This document shows positions 41,916 through 53,505 of a stretch of 64,000 nt of DNA, one piece after another. This DNA is from Macrosoma leucophasiata (Eukaryota > Arthropoda > Insecta > Lepidoptera > Hedylidae), in the NCBI GenBank assembly GCA_036365455.1, contig JAWQUS010000003.1:4298001-4362000 (forward strand), read 5' to 3'. The position numbers were made by a program, and so were the translations under genes. How positions within the stretch are numbered: position 1 is the stretch's first letter; each line of letters starts with the position of its first letter. The notes beneath the pieces were generated by a model. It saw only the letters and a program-made list of their open reading frames with translations, was not told the DNA's origin and made no database searches.

Positions 41916-42420
41916 AACCTGGATATTATTTTACTGAAAACAAAATATACCTACAATAATAAATGCAGACATATTATTGCTATCAGAGTCGATGTTCTAA
42001 AGTGTTTCGCATTAGAGAGCCGGCGATAGAGAGCAGACGCTGTTTTAAGTAATATTTTTCAGGAAACGCGGAAAGAAAGATTAAATGTATTATTATCTCA
42101 TTGATGTTATTTTGTCCGATTTTTCGCTTCTTTGTCCGTCGTATCGTGTTCGAATTAAAAAATAAACGAAATGGAAGGTTTTTCACAAGGTTCCATTACA
42201 TTTTTTACATGCGGCCATATTTTGATAGGCAACCTAGTGTATATTCTGTAGATTATAAATATGCGTAAAAATTAGGTTTGCAGCATATATAGATGAAATA
42301 AGTAATTCTGCAGTGTGATCCTTACCTATAACTGATGATAAAAGTTTGTCAGTTGGAACTCGAAGCCATAGAGTATTATTACATATTCTCTAGCCATAGA
42401 CACCTCCACATTATCTTTTT

Positions 42421-42635
42421 ACTGGTGGTAGAGCTCTAGTGACGGAGCTCGCGGGCGTAGGCACCACCGCATTACCTAATATACTTGCCGCTAAATGGTT
42501 GTGTTCAGCATTATTGTGTTCCGGTCAACGCATCTGCATTTTGCCCTTGGTCTTTGTGTGGGTGTCTATAGGCTGCAGTTATCACTTAACATCGATGTGA
42601 ACTGCATGCCTTTTTACCACTTCCATTACAAAAAA
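42421..42635 (+). mobile_element. Family A SINE-like repeat, internal deletion (in duplication unit 2)
   Basis: About 75 bp between GTGTTCCGGTC and AACGCATCTGC is missing. Confidence 0.85.
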
Positions 42636-42657
42636 TCTTATCAATTCTAATCTATTT

Positions 42658-42835
42658 GACGACCCGGTTAGTCCAACGGGTTACGAGTTCAATCCCTGCA
42701 CCGGGAAAAATATTTGTATGGCCTACTATTATTTGTTTCGGGTCTGGGTGTTTGTGTACGTGTTGTGTTTATACACCGGCACCCACGACACAGGTTTATA
42801 CCTAGTGTGGGCTGTGAGTGTAAGCGTATTTATTT
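42658..42835 (+). mobile_element. Family B SINE, head shortened
   Basis: GACGACCCGGTTAGTCCAAC passes directly into the B box (GGGTTACGAGTTCAATCCC). The full body follows, ending GGCTGTGAGTGTAAGCG. Confidence 0.75.
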
Positions 42836-42872
42836 ATGTATGAATTTATCTAAATACTAATCTATACTGATA

Positions 42873-43283
42873 TTATAGAGCTGAAGAGTTTGTTTGTTTG
42901 TTCGCTTGAACGCGCTAAACTCAGGAACTACTGGTCCGATTCGAAAAATTATTTCAGTGTTAGATAGCCCATTTATCGTGGAAGGCTTAAAAAGGCTATC
43001 ACACGACACGGTATTCAGGGTCCGGCAGAAAGAGTGCGTGTGGCTTCGCGCCGGGTTGCCGCTTATTACACTATCCGGTCGCAGTACAAATACACGGGCC
43101 GCTCCGGTCGCCCTAATTAGGGCCCTAAGTCCCTAAATGTAATTACACTACCCTGTCCCTTGCTATCGTACCCTGAATACCGTGCCGTGTAATAAGTCAT
43201 GTCGGCTATATAACATCACGCTAAGATGAATAGGAGAGGGTAGGTAACATTGCACCCGCGCGAAGCCGGGGCGGGCCGCTAGT
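42873..43283. repeat. Degenerate repeat (5.2-kb family) split by a GC-rich MITE
   Basis: AACTCAGGAACTACTGGTCC on the left and AACATCACGCTAAGATGAAT ... CGAAGCCGGGGCGGGCCGCT on the right are parts of one repeat. Compare the uninterrupted copy at 8302-8500. Confidence 0.7.
43002..43193. mobile_element. MITE-like insert with terminal inverted repeats
   Basis: The left end ACACGACACGGTATTCAGGGT and right end ACCCTGAATACCGTGCCGTGT are inverted repeats of about 21 bp with one mismatch. The interior is GC-rich and short, without a transposase. GGCTAT occurs on both sides, but the exact target duplication is unclear. Confidence 0.7.
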
Positions 43284-43569
43284 TTATTATACAGAATAGC
43301 CTAATGCTTTGTCGAATATAGTTTAACCGCAATTATTCGATGTAATCATTATGATTCGCGGTTACATTGGGCGCGGAGAAGTATTTAACTAGTGAAGGGT
43401 AGGGGGAGGGGTGACGAATTCCATAATTTAATGACATACCTTACATACCTACCGCGGTTGTGTGGTTCATATCTAACACAATGTGTATGGTACATTTTAA
43501 TGAATTGTATTAATGTCAATCAAAGTTTAATGTATGTTGGATAGTGGATGTACCTACAACTAGTAAGTA

Positions 43570-44165
43570 TGTAAATATTCTTTATTGTATACCAGTAATG
43601 TTCAATAAAAACAAAAATAGAAAACAAAGAGAAAGTACAATCAGGCGGTCTTATCTCTTCCAGACAACCTGTCGGTGGAAAGAGAAATGTTAAATTACAG
43701 AAGCAGCGTGTACATCAAAGTAAGGACAAACATGAATAAATAAATAAATAAATAAATAAGTACATACATGACATAAATATATAAACCTAATTAAAAACAC
43801 AAAACTTAATATTGGCTATAGAAATAATGATGTTAACGAAGCAAAGTAGTAGTCATAGAGTCGTTTTTTAAACGACTCAAGAGTCTGTGCTTGCCTTATG
43901 TTTAAGGGCAAGGAATTCCACAGTCGTACAGCAGTTATTGTAAAGGAATTTGCAACGAAGGAAGAAGAGTGACGAGGAATTTGAAGAAGTAGATTTTCTG
44001 AGGATCGTAGATAGAGAGGATTTGATTGTCAAAGGAAACTGAAATGATTTTTAAGATAGTCAGGAGATTGTGGAACGAATAGAAGACAGTAGAGAACTAG
44101 GTTGGAGTATAATTATTTTAACAGTGGAGATTCTTGATAAGGCAATTTTATGCCGATCTAGTTCG
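43570..44165 (-). mobile_element. Probable LINE 3' region, reverse
   Basis: GGCGGTCTTATCTCTTCCAG, AGACAACCTGTCGG, GGCAAGGAATTCCACAGTCG and GGCAATTTTATGCCGATCTA are typical of antisense 3' UTRs of lepidopteran non-LTR elements. The poly-A side would be near 43575. An (AATA)n run lies at about 43735-43760. Confidence 0.4.
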
Positions 44166-44322
44166 TATAGACTACTTTCCTTGTTTTATTAAAATAGTAA
44201 ACTTTTCTTAATTATTTTTTATTTCACACTTTTGTGAGACAATACAGGTAGCAAGTAGGTACATATCATCCCTCAGGCAGTACGAAAAATATGACAATTG
44301 ATTTCTTATTGTTCTTGGACCT

Positions 44323-44524
44323 TTTTTTTATGTAATGGAAGTGGCAGACAAGCATGCAGTTCACATTGATGTTAAGTGATGACTGCAGCCTATAGAGTCT
44401 ATAGGCTGCATAGTCTTTGTGAGGGTGTCTATAGTATAGACACCCACACAAAGAACAAGGTCAAAATGCAGATGCGTTACCACTCCTGAGGCCTAAGGTG
44501 TTATGCCCCTGTGCCGGAAATGAC
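44323..44524 (-). mobile_element. Family A 3' half with internal scrambled duplication
   Basis: Normal up to CTGCAGCCTATAG. It then carries about 40 bp of inverted, reordered family A sequence (AGTCTATAGGCTGCATAGTC, GAGGGTGTCTATAG) before resuming ATAGACACCCACACAAAG. Confidence 0.8.
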
Positions 44525-45060
44525 AAAGATTCAAAAATTAATTTGCCAAAGTTAAATATTTCCGCTTAAACTTTATCCACAAATTCTACAACGTTATAAT
44601 GATTTGATTTTAAAAGATCTAACATTATCGTTGATGGAAGCTAAGCAAGCATTGTGCTCGGCTTCTTTTCCTTCCCTAGACGCACAACACAAGACGTCAA
44701 AAGTAGAGCTGAGTCGATCGCGAGCGATAGAATCACTTTGATTGAATCTCGATCCAAACACAAGTGATCGGGTCGTGACGTACAAAAAAAGTCGATCATT
44801 TGGATGCTTTGGGTCATTGGGTACTTTGTTTCTCGTGAACTCTATTATAATACTCATAAAGTACACTTCAGTTTGTTTACGGTTAGTTATCGATCATGCT
44901 CCCCTGCACCATGTCATCTAATTGTAAAATTTATGCGCTACAAACATTTTGTTTCATTTTGTCGTGTATGACACCGCGTATGACAAAACGAGATATTACA
45001 TATTTCTTTCTTTCACATGGTTCCACTTAAGTTTTTCACTTACCAACGGAGAAAGATACT

Positions 45061-45131
45061 AAAACGAATTGTAATGTTCTGTTTCACTCTTATACGGGCG
45101 ATTAAAGTGAAACAGAACATTACTTCGTTTT
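45061..45131. repeat. Hairpin H1, outside left edge of palindrome 2
   Basis: GTAATGTTCTGTTTCAC pairs with GTGAAACAGAACATTAC around a 19-base loop (TCTTATACGGGCGATTAAA). Pairing continues outward with AAAACGAA/TTCGTTTT after a 2-base bulge. The same hairpin with its loop reversed is at 47099-47171. Confidence 0.85.
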
Positions 45132-45142
45132 AATTTTTCATT

Positions 45143-47098
45143 AATTAGGATAACTGTATTTTTAGAGGCAATGTTTTGAATGACCTTCCCTAAAATATGA
45201 ATGATTAAAGCAACATTATGCTAAATAAGTAACATCTAATATATAAAATTCTCGTGTCACAGTTTTCGTTGCCATACTCCTCCGAAACGGCTTGACCGAT
45301 TTTGACGAAATTTTTTGTGCTTATCCGGTATCTATGAGAATCGGCCAACATCTATTTTTCATAACATTTTTGGACTTTTTTATTTTCTAGGGCGATACGG
45401 AGTTTGCCGGGGCAGCTAGTTAATATCATAAAATAACTTTCTTTCTCAGCAGCTTTAGTATTTGTCTAATAATATTTTTGTAAATCTAAGCAGTTCTTGT
45501 AATTCTTGGGTAATCATATTTCGCAAAAATTCTTAAGAACTTATAGATTACAAAAAGCTTGAAATTAATTAAGAGCAATGAGTTCAACAGTTTTATTGTA
45601 AGTAGGTATTTCATTTTAAATCTTTATTTCAAATTATTGAAGATAATTGGGTCTCGTACGTCCATATTATTGAAACGATTAATTCTGAAATGTTTTGTTA
45701 TTTCAAATTCCTCTTCTTCTTTTATTTTATTTAGCAGGTTTTCGTTTGTGTTGAAAACAAAATTATTTTTAATTACATTGAGATTATGTAAGGTATTTTT
45801 TAGTTTTTGTTTCATCTTAGAAATTTAATTAATTTTTAAATATGATTTTTTTTAATTATTATTTATGATTCGTTCTAAAAATTAATTAGTTATGCGTGTT
45901 TCGTTTAGTAATACAATTTTTGAGTTAAGTACGTTACAAACTTGCAATGAGACTTATTTAAAAATATGTAAGTACTACAGATCTATAATTTTAGTAATAT
46001 ATTGTTTTACTGGTGAGTGATCCTTTTTTGATAAATGAGATTGATGAGGCAGCGACTTACTGATTTATGTCCATTTATTTGTTTGTGATGTTTTATTAGT
46101 GTAGTAGGTTTACTCGTATGTATTTAAGTGCCGGTTTGCATATTAAACTAAAATCACTTATCTACACTTCAATAATATTATAATAAAGTAGTTCTAGATC
46201 TATACAACAGATGGCGCATCGAATCTTGTTGTGGTAGTTGGGAAACTAATGTCAACTGCGCGCTACTAGATGGCGCTCTTCATTTTTGCTCCAAGGTCAC
46301 TTCGCGCTGTAGAGATATTCCGATGGCATCATAAGTAGTTCGAACCGTCATCATGCAGTTACTCTGGTTTCCCTTCAAAACGCACAAATCTTTCGCCTTT
46401 TACTAAAGATTTCCGTGGAGGGGAACACTCAAATGAGTCTAACTCTATTTTTGATAGCCTTGCTTCTTGCAAGGCGTTATAAATAAGTGACGTTCACGAA
46501 GAAACTGATTGAAGTTTGAATACTAACATGAAGCGAATAAGCGATCATAATAATCTAAGTAGACCTGAGTCGATCACTCCTTCGTCGGGGTTCGGGTCGA
46601 TCGCGACCCGTTTGGGTCATTTGGGTCGCGACTCGATTTCGCTCAAACGTATACTGTAGCTCATGATTCTCGTGATTCAAGACCTATCTGATAAGGATGC
46701 AAGACTCGAGACCGCGATCCACACATTATGTCGCTGGCTATTTATCATTTTAATACAATTCAATTATTTAACAATAATTTCATTCTGAAACTTTATAGGT
46801 AAATAGGATTACCCTATTGAAATAGGATTAACTGCACCGGTAAAGCTATTGCATAGAATGCAATAGCGACGAATATATAGAATAAACAACCTTTACAAAT
46901 AGACGATTTATAAAAACGAATATATAAAACATATGTGTTTAGATTACTTGCTGGGATTTGAACCCGAGCCTTCCGGTCTCACTATTATGCCATTTGTCTG
47001 TTTCTTGACACAACGAATATTATATATATATAAATTGTTTCATGTTTTAACCCACTCCAAAAAAAGGAGGTGGTTCTCTATTCGCCCAGATATTTTTT
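45143..47098 (+). repeat. Palindrome 2, left arm (1956 bp)
   Basis: Inverted copy of 47875-49843. The first part (about 45143-45570) shows scattered substitutions. About 45580-46430 appears identical. About 46430-46640 is clearly diverged and includes a 13-bp indel. About 46640-47098 appears identical again. The arm includes a degenerate repeat (45238-45425, ending GGAGTTTGCCGGGGCAGCTAG) and a tRNA-like 3' half (46950-46995, minus). Confidence 0.9.
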
Positions 47099-47171
47099 GG
47101 ACAACGAAGTAATGTTCTGTTTCACTTTAATCGCCCGTATAAGAGTGAAACAGAACATTACTTCGTTGTCC
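47099..47171. repeat. Hairpin H2, abutting inner edge of palindrome 2 left arm
   Basis: GGACAACGAAGTAATGTTCT GTTTCAC pairs perfectly over 27 bp with GTGAAACAGAACATTACTTC GTTGTCC. The loop TTTAATCGCCCGTATAAGA is the reverse complement of the H1 loop. Confidence 0.88.
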
Positions 47172-47874
47172 AATGGCGATCGCGAACCAATGGCAGCCAG
47201 CGCAGCGCGATGATCTTTTGCGATCGATGTTTGTAAAATAGCGCCATCTTACATAAAATGATAGAGTCGTTGGAAAGACTGGAATGATAGTTGATGAAAT
47301 CCTTCACACATAATTCATTAGATGTCGTTAACAAATTCAAAATTAAAGACATCGAGCGCGAGGGCGATATTTATTTTGTAGAATAGCGCCATCTTACATA
47401 AAATATTGATCATAATAAAGTTGTTAGAAAGACTAGAATGATAATTGATGAAATACTTTACACAAAAACCCATTACATATCGTTTTGATGTTTATTAGAT
47501 TTCGGCAATAAAATAAATGCTTCGAATGTTGTGTGTGTTTGGTTGATTCCACATTCTCAAAGTTACCTACCACGTGAAGCATTTGGCCTGAAGACACATG
47601 CATAAAAACACTTTTATTATATTATAGTTAACATAGTTATGAAGTGGATTAGGATTTTAAATTTTTAGCTATATTGATCTAAATTGCATGAATATTACAG
47701 CTTTTCAATCAACATAACTATTTTGATTGCTCGGGATGCTTGTATAACTCCGTAAAGAAAATAAAACCTATTACCTTCCACTCCGCTTACCATGTAGGTA
47801 CCTATGTATTGCGACCAGAATACCTACGTGAACTAGAATTTTGCATACATACAAATGAAAATAAACTGTAAACA
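47172..47874. other. Palindrome 2 spacer with degenerate tandem repeat
   Basis: Contains two copies of a roughly 145-bp unit: ATAGCGCCATCTTACATAAA at about 47239 and 47384, with GAAAGACTGGAATGATAGTT matching GAAAGACTAGAATGATAATT. The rest is AT-rich without recognised features. Confidence 0.7.
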
Positions 47875-49843
47875 AAAAAATATCTGGGCGAATAGAGAAC
47901 CACCTCCTTTTTTTGGAGTGGGTTAAAACATGAAACAATTTATATATATATAATATTCGTTGTGTCAAGAAACAGACAAATGGCATAATAGTGAGACCGG
48001 AAGGCTCGGGTTCAAATCCCAGCAAGTAATCTAAACACATATGTTTTATATATTCGTTTTTATAAATCGTCTATTTGTAAAGGTTGTTTATTCTATATAT
48101 TCGTCGCTATTGCATTCTATGCAATAGCTTTACCGGTGCAGTTAATCCTATTTCAATAGGGTAATCCTATTTACCTATAAAGTTTCAGAATGAAATTATT
48201 GTTAAATAATTGAATTGTATTAAAATGATAAATAGCCAGCGACATAATGTGTGGATCGCGGTCTCGAGTCTTGCATCCTTATCAGATAGGTCTTGAATCA
48301 CGAGAATCATGAGCTACAGTATACGTTTGAGCGAAATCGAGTCGCGACCCAAATGACCCAAACGATCGAGTCATTTAGTCGCGATCGACCCGAATCCCGA
48401 CGAAGGAGTGATCGACTCAGGTCTAACTTAGATTATTATGATCGCTTATTCGCTTCATATAAATATTCAAACTTCAATCAGTTTCTTCGAGAAAGTCACT
48501 CGTTTATAAAGCCTTACAAGAAGCAAGGCTATCAAAAATAGAGATAGACTCATTTGAGTGTTCCCCTCCACGGAAATCTTTAGTAAAAGGCGAAAGATTT
48601 GTGCGTTTTGAAGGGAAACCAGAGTAACTGCATGATGACGGTTCGAACTACTTATGATGCCATCGGAATATCTCTACAGCGCGAAGTGACCTTGGAGCAA
48701 AAATGAAGAGCGCCATCTAGTAGCGCGCAGTTGACATTAGTTTCCCAACTACCACAACAAGATTCGATGCGCCATCTGTTGTATAGATCTAGAACTACTT
48801 TATTATAATATTATTGAAGTGTAGATAAGTGATTTTAGTTTAATATGCAAACCGGCACTTAAATACATACGAGTAAACCTACTACACTAATAAAACATCA
48901 CAAACAAATAAATGGACATAAATCAGTAAGTCGCTGCCTCATCAATCTCATTTATCAAAAAAGGATCACTCACCAGTAAAACAATATATTACTAAAATTA
49001 TAGATCTGTAGTACTTACATATTTTTAAATAAGTCTCATTGCAAGTTTGTAACGTACTTAACTCAAAAATTGTATTACTAAACGAAACACGCATAACTAA
49101 TTAATTTTTAGAACGAATCATAAATAATAATTAAAAAAAATCATATTTAAAAATTAATTAAATTTCTAAGATGAAACAAAAACTAAAAAATACCTTACAT
49201 AATCTCAATGTAATTAAAAATAATTTTGTTTTCAACACAAACGAAAACCTGCTAAATAAAATAAAAGAAGAAGAGGAATTTGAAATAACAAAACATTTCA
49301 GAATTAATCGTTTCAATAATATGGACGTACGAGACCCAATTATCTTCAATAATTTGAAATAAAGATTTAAAATGAAATACCTACTTACAATAAAACTGTT
49401 GAACTCATTGCTCATAATTACTTTCAAGCTTTTTGTAATTTATAAGTTCTTAAGAATTTTTGCGAAATATAATTACCCAAGAATTACAAGAACTGCTTAG
49501 ATTTACAAAAATATTATTAGACAAATACTAAAGCTGCTGAGAAAGAAAGTTATTTTATGGTATTAACTAGCTGCCCCGGCAAACTCCGTATCGCCCTAGA
49601 AAATAAAAAAGTCCAAAAATGTTATGAAAAATAGATGTTGGCCGATTCTCATAGATACCGGATAAGCACAAAAAATTTCGTCAAAATCGGTCAAGCCGTT
49701 TCGGAGGAGTATGGCAACGAAAACTGTGACACGAGAATTTTATATATTAGATGTTACTTATTTAGCATAATGTTGCTTTAATCATTCATATTTTAGGAAA
49801 GGTCATTCAAAACATTGCCTCTAAAAATACAGTTATCCTAATT
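47875..49843 (-). repeat. Palindrome 2, right arm (1969 bp)
   Basis: Mirror of 45143-47098, 13 bp longer because of the insertion near 48367-48386. No copy of hairpin H1/H2 borders this arm. The 63-codon frame at 49171-49362 is identical to the left-arm frame at 45624-45815. Confidence 0.9.
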
Positions 49844-50945
49844 TAAGAGACAGAGAAATAAATATCTCTGAACAGAATCATAATTTTGTACAGATTTTTA
49901 CTACTCAATTTTTTTTCTTACAACAAGAATTTATTGTTCAATTTGTATTTTTGTGTTTTGATACGTATTAATTATTACATCTATAATTTTTCGTTAAGTA
50001 ATGTAACTAGAAGCTACAGAAATGTATTCTGATTATGCATAGCTAACTTGGTCTTATCTCCTTTTAATATTGTTCTAGTAACAAAACTGAAAATTTTATA
50101 TAAAACAAGATATTATTATAATATTCTGTAACTATTCTAGAGTACTTTACATAATTTTGGAATATTAAGAACAACTACTATACTAACGTTAGTTTAGAAT
50201 AACTATTTGACCTTAGTAAAGCAATTGTAACATTATTACTACCCCATTGTGTCTTGGGAAGTGTTTATTTCTTTTAAAAGTATTTTCTCTATAATGAGAG
50301 AAAACGTAATCGAATCTTAAATTACTATTGGAATGTTTTCTATTTTTAATATACTCATGCTCAGTTGTTTAACTTCAAAAGAAAAAACCTGCAACGATTT
50401 CAATTTTTTTATGATAAATAGTCTTGCTGTTTGTAAAAGAGAGTATGGAACATTCTGTTGATTCCTATTTTTACTTTTAGTATTTTTGGACCATTATTTA
50501 TTTTATTTTGTTTATATTTGGCATATCAATCTACGTATCAGTTGTTATTCGCTTCAATTTTTAATTTTGTAATTGATCTATCACAAGCAAATTCTATTAT
50601 TTCCAAGTGATTAAATAAATTTATAAATGTGAGTTTGAATAAAAAAAATCGTATCTAAAAAAATTTACCATGATTAAAATATTGTTAGGATTTATAATAC
50701 GACAAGTAACAAAATTAAAGTATGTGTTCAGAACATAACACACCACATTCATAATGATAGACAAACAATAACACATTTCTATTCATGTAAATATATTCTA
50801 GTATATCAGTGAACCCAGTGCGATTGTTTCGATTATTTCATGCGACGAGCTAGAATAATTAACGACCGCAATTAATGCGCATTACATTCAATTACACACT
50901 GTTATCGCTGTATTGAAATGAGGCTTTTAAACCACAGTGTGTTAT
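49844..50945. other. AT-rich DNA with one dispersed repeat
   Basis: About 50428-50640 matches 57470-57690 in inverted orientation (GTTTGTAAAAGAGAGTATGG, CAGTTGTTATTCGCTT, TTCCAAGTGATTAAATAAA). Nothing else was recognised. Confidence 0.5.
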
Positions 50946-50947
50946 CA

Positions 50948-51231
50948 TAAACGTAACTTCACGCTTGTAATCTCCGAAGGAGTAGGCAGAGGTAAATGCA
51001 TGCATTCAATCATACACGCAAACACCCGCGATTCGCCGGTTACGTTTTTTTGGTCCATGTAACAGGTGGCGAGCCTGTTGCCATCTCCGGGCACATTACC
51101 AAACTCCGAGGTACTGGGAAACTTCCAGAAAATGGTAAAATCTCAATAGAACGAGAGATGATGGATTTTAAACCGTTATCTCTGATAGTAGTAGTAGTGG
51201 TCTGCTACCACTAGGCTACTGAGGCAGTTAT
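50948..51231 (-). mobile_element. Family C tRNA-headed SINE
   Basis: Reverse copy from the 3' end (CGTAACTTCACGCTTGTAAT) through GGCGAGCCTGTTGCCATCTC to the head (TGGTCTGCTACCACTAGGCT ACTGAGGCAGTT). The B box region is shortened. Confidence 0.75.
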
Positions 51232-51696
51232 TACTGTGTTAATAAAAGGATATTTTGTGTAGGTTTAGGAACACTATCACCAAATGTAGAATTTAATAAC
51301 AAGATTCCACCCGAGATTGCTAAACTTACCGATAGCATGGACCAAATAATAAGAGGACTAGCAGAGATGCCGATAGTAAGTTAGGCATTGCTAATAGAGG
51401 CCACCATCGTAATGTGTTTTGTATTCTATTTGATCGTCCCGGTAATACACTAAATGGTATCAATAATAATATTAGTAAGGACTACAGTATGTCATTATCT
51501 CAGTTAATAAAACAACACTTGCCTCAGTAGCTAGGTGAAACTATAATGTTGCTCACAGTCCTGATCTTCCGATTTTAACCTTACAATCAAAGAGTAAAGA
51601 TTGTTTCTTTAAAAATAATAGGAAGATTAAAAGATCAATCTGCAACCTTCCTAAGTAAACGAATGTATATTTAAATATCTACCCGAAGAATTTTTA

Positions 51697-51975
51697 TTTT
51701 TATGTAGTGGAAATGGCAAACAAGCATGCAATTCACATTGATGTCAAGTGATGACTGCAGCCTATAGACACCCGCACAAAGACCAAGGTCGAAGTACAGA
51801 TGCGTTACCACCCCTGAGGCCTAAGGTGTTATGCATCTGTGCCGGAAATTACAGAGCCGTACATAGCCACCTGACCGGAACACGATAGTGCTGAACACTA
51901 ACATTTAGCGGCAAGTATCTTAGGTAATGCGGTGGTGCCTACACCTAGTTCCGTCACTGGAGCTCTACCACCAGT
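51697..51975 (-). mobile_element. Family A SINE-like repeat, full length
   Basis: Complete apart from about 8 bp lost in the CGCCCGCGAGCTC stretch (CTACACCTAGTTCCGTCAC). Confidence 0.88.
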
Positions 51976-51979
51976 AACT

Positions 51980-53030
51980 GTAAGTAAGATTTACTTAGAA
52001 GTACGCACTGGTTACATTTTCAAAATTTCAGAGAAAACAGGAATCTTGGAAACACCGCACATTAATCGAGCGTAATATATTTAGCAGAATGTTCTATTAC
52101 ATTTGAAACAATACTCCGTAAAGAGGACGATGCGCGTCTAAAATAGTTATAATGCTACGCCGGGCGTCGTTTTATCAACCGACTCTGAGATTGGACATGA
52201 AGTTTTAGTGTAATGGATATTGTGTTTCTAAGCTGAGTGCACAATGTTTATTTAGATACAATAAAAATATGGGAACTAAGAGGAGTGTGCGATCTCCAGT
52301 AGAGTAATCTTTTAGCACGCTTCAGTTGGTCAGTGAGAGTGAATTGAACTGCTAAAATGTTGTAAGCTAATAAAAAAAATACGTTTGTAATTCAGTCATA
52401 TAGTAAAACCTGGTTTAAAATTCAATAATTTAAACGGGCTTTGTTTTTCAATGAGGCAGACATCGACCTTTAATACCGGACATAAAATATGTAGATACTG
52501 AACTTAAATAAAAAAAAAAACTTATAATATTGAGTTAAGACCGGCACTAAATTATGTTTTTCTAATAATGCGATAAAAGTGTAAGACAGTTCAGACAGTG
52601 ACTAATAAGATAGTCTTATTAGTCACTGTCTGTCATTGCTTAAATATTATATAAATTATGTATTATCAAAATCTGAAAAAAAACTACTTAAATAAAACGG
52701 AATGGAACATCCGTTGTGTGCTTTTAAATTCATAATTTATAAATTTTGTGTTATTCGAAATCTGACAAAAACAAATCAAGCAAAAATGAAGCCAAATAGA
52801 ACCGCCCCGCCGTTATGTACCTAGCCTTATTATATTACGACATTATTACATTCATTTTAAGCCATAGAACCATCCAGATTAATTTGGGACAAACAATTAT
52901 TACTGTATAAGATAATAACATAACCTATTACATGTTTACCAAATAGGTAGGTAGGTATATATTAGTAAAAAAACTTAACATAAATAATTCTATTGAGATT
53001 TTTCCATTTTCTGAAAGTGTCCTGTGTCCT
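51980..53030. other. Mostly unrecognised, one perfect hairpin
   Basis: 52594-52630 is a perfect 17-bp stem (GACAGTGACTAATAAGA/TCTTATTAGTCACTGTC) with a 3-base loop. Otherwise AT-rich, with no gene signals. Confidence 0.6.
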
Positions 53031-53170
53031 TTTTTTATGTAACGAAGGTGGCATCCAACGATGCAGTTCACATGGATGTTAAGTGATCAGTGTCTAGAGA
53101 CATCTACACAAAAACCAGAGGTCAAAATTGTTAATTCTGTATAATAGTCATAACGGGGCCATACAACGTA
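53031..53170 (-). mobile_element. Family A diverged 3' half
   Basis: TTTTTTTATGTAACGAAGGT ... GTTCACATGGATGTTAAGTG ... ATAACGGGGCCATACA. Diverged subfamily. Confidence 0.65.
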
Positions 53171-53389
53171 TGTATTTATATTTGAAAATCATCATTACTT
53201 TTTCACATTACTGAAGTCACGTTGGGAGACACATGGTGTTAGGAGATGATACCTACTGCAATATGTTGACAAAAATCGGTCCACAACTGACGTAATAATC
53301 GGTGAACGTACATAAAGTCGAATATAGCTACTTTTTTAAGTCGGTTAAATAGACTATTTCTAGATAATATTATTGCCTACCAGTTTTTT

Positions 53390-53505
53390 TTTCTCTCACT
53401 ACTAATGGTTGACTGGCAGAGAGCGCTTTTAGCGTTAAGTCCGCCATTTGCTCATGTGTTTTATATGTTGTGGCAATATAGATTGAATAAATAAATAAAT
53501 AAATT
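53390..53505 (+). mobile_element. LINE 3' end with (AATA)n tail
   Basis: GACTGGCAGAGAGCGCTTTT AGCGTTAAGTCCGCC, then AATAAATAAATAAATAAAT. A related end lies at 63135-63225. It is a common lepidopteran non-LTR tail. Confidence 0.6.

Larger units (their letters stand above)
41151..42635 (+). repeat. Tandem segmental duplication, two units
   Basis: 41151-41375 and 41955-42190 match over about 225 bp (TTGCTATCAGAGTCGATGTT, TTAGAGAGCCGGCGATAGAG, CATTGATGTTATTTTGTCCG). Each is followed by a CACCTCCACATT junction and a plus-strand family A copy (41467 and 42421). The unit is about 0.8-0.95 kb. Unit 2 has an extra segment with GTATTATTACATATTCTCT. Confidence 0.75.

Noticed and set aside
46950..48030. 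A tRNA-like 3' half (GGTTCAAATCCCAGC) in both arms of palindrome 2
   Set aside because: No matching 5' half or acceptor partner is visible; probably the remains of a SINE.
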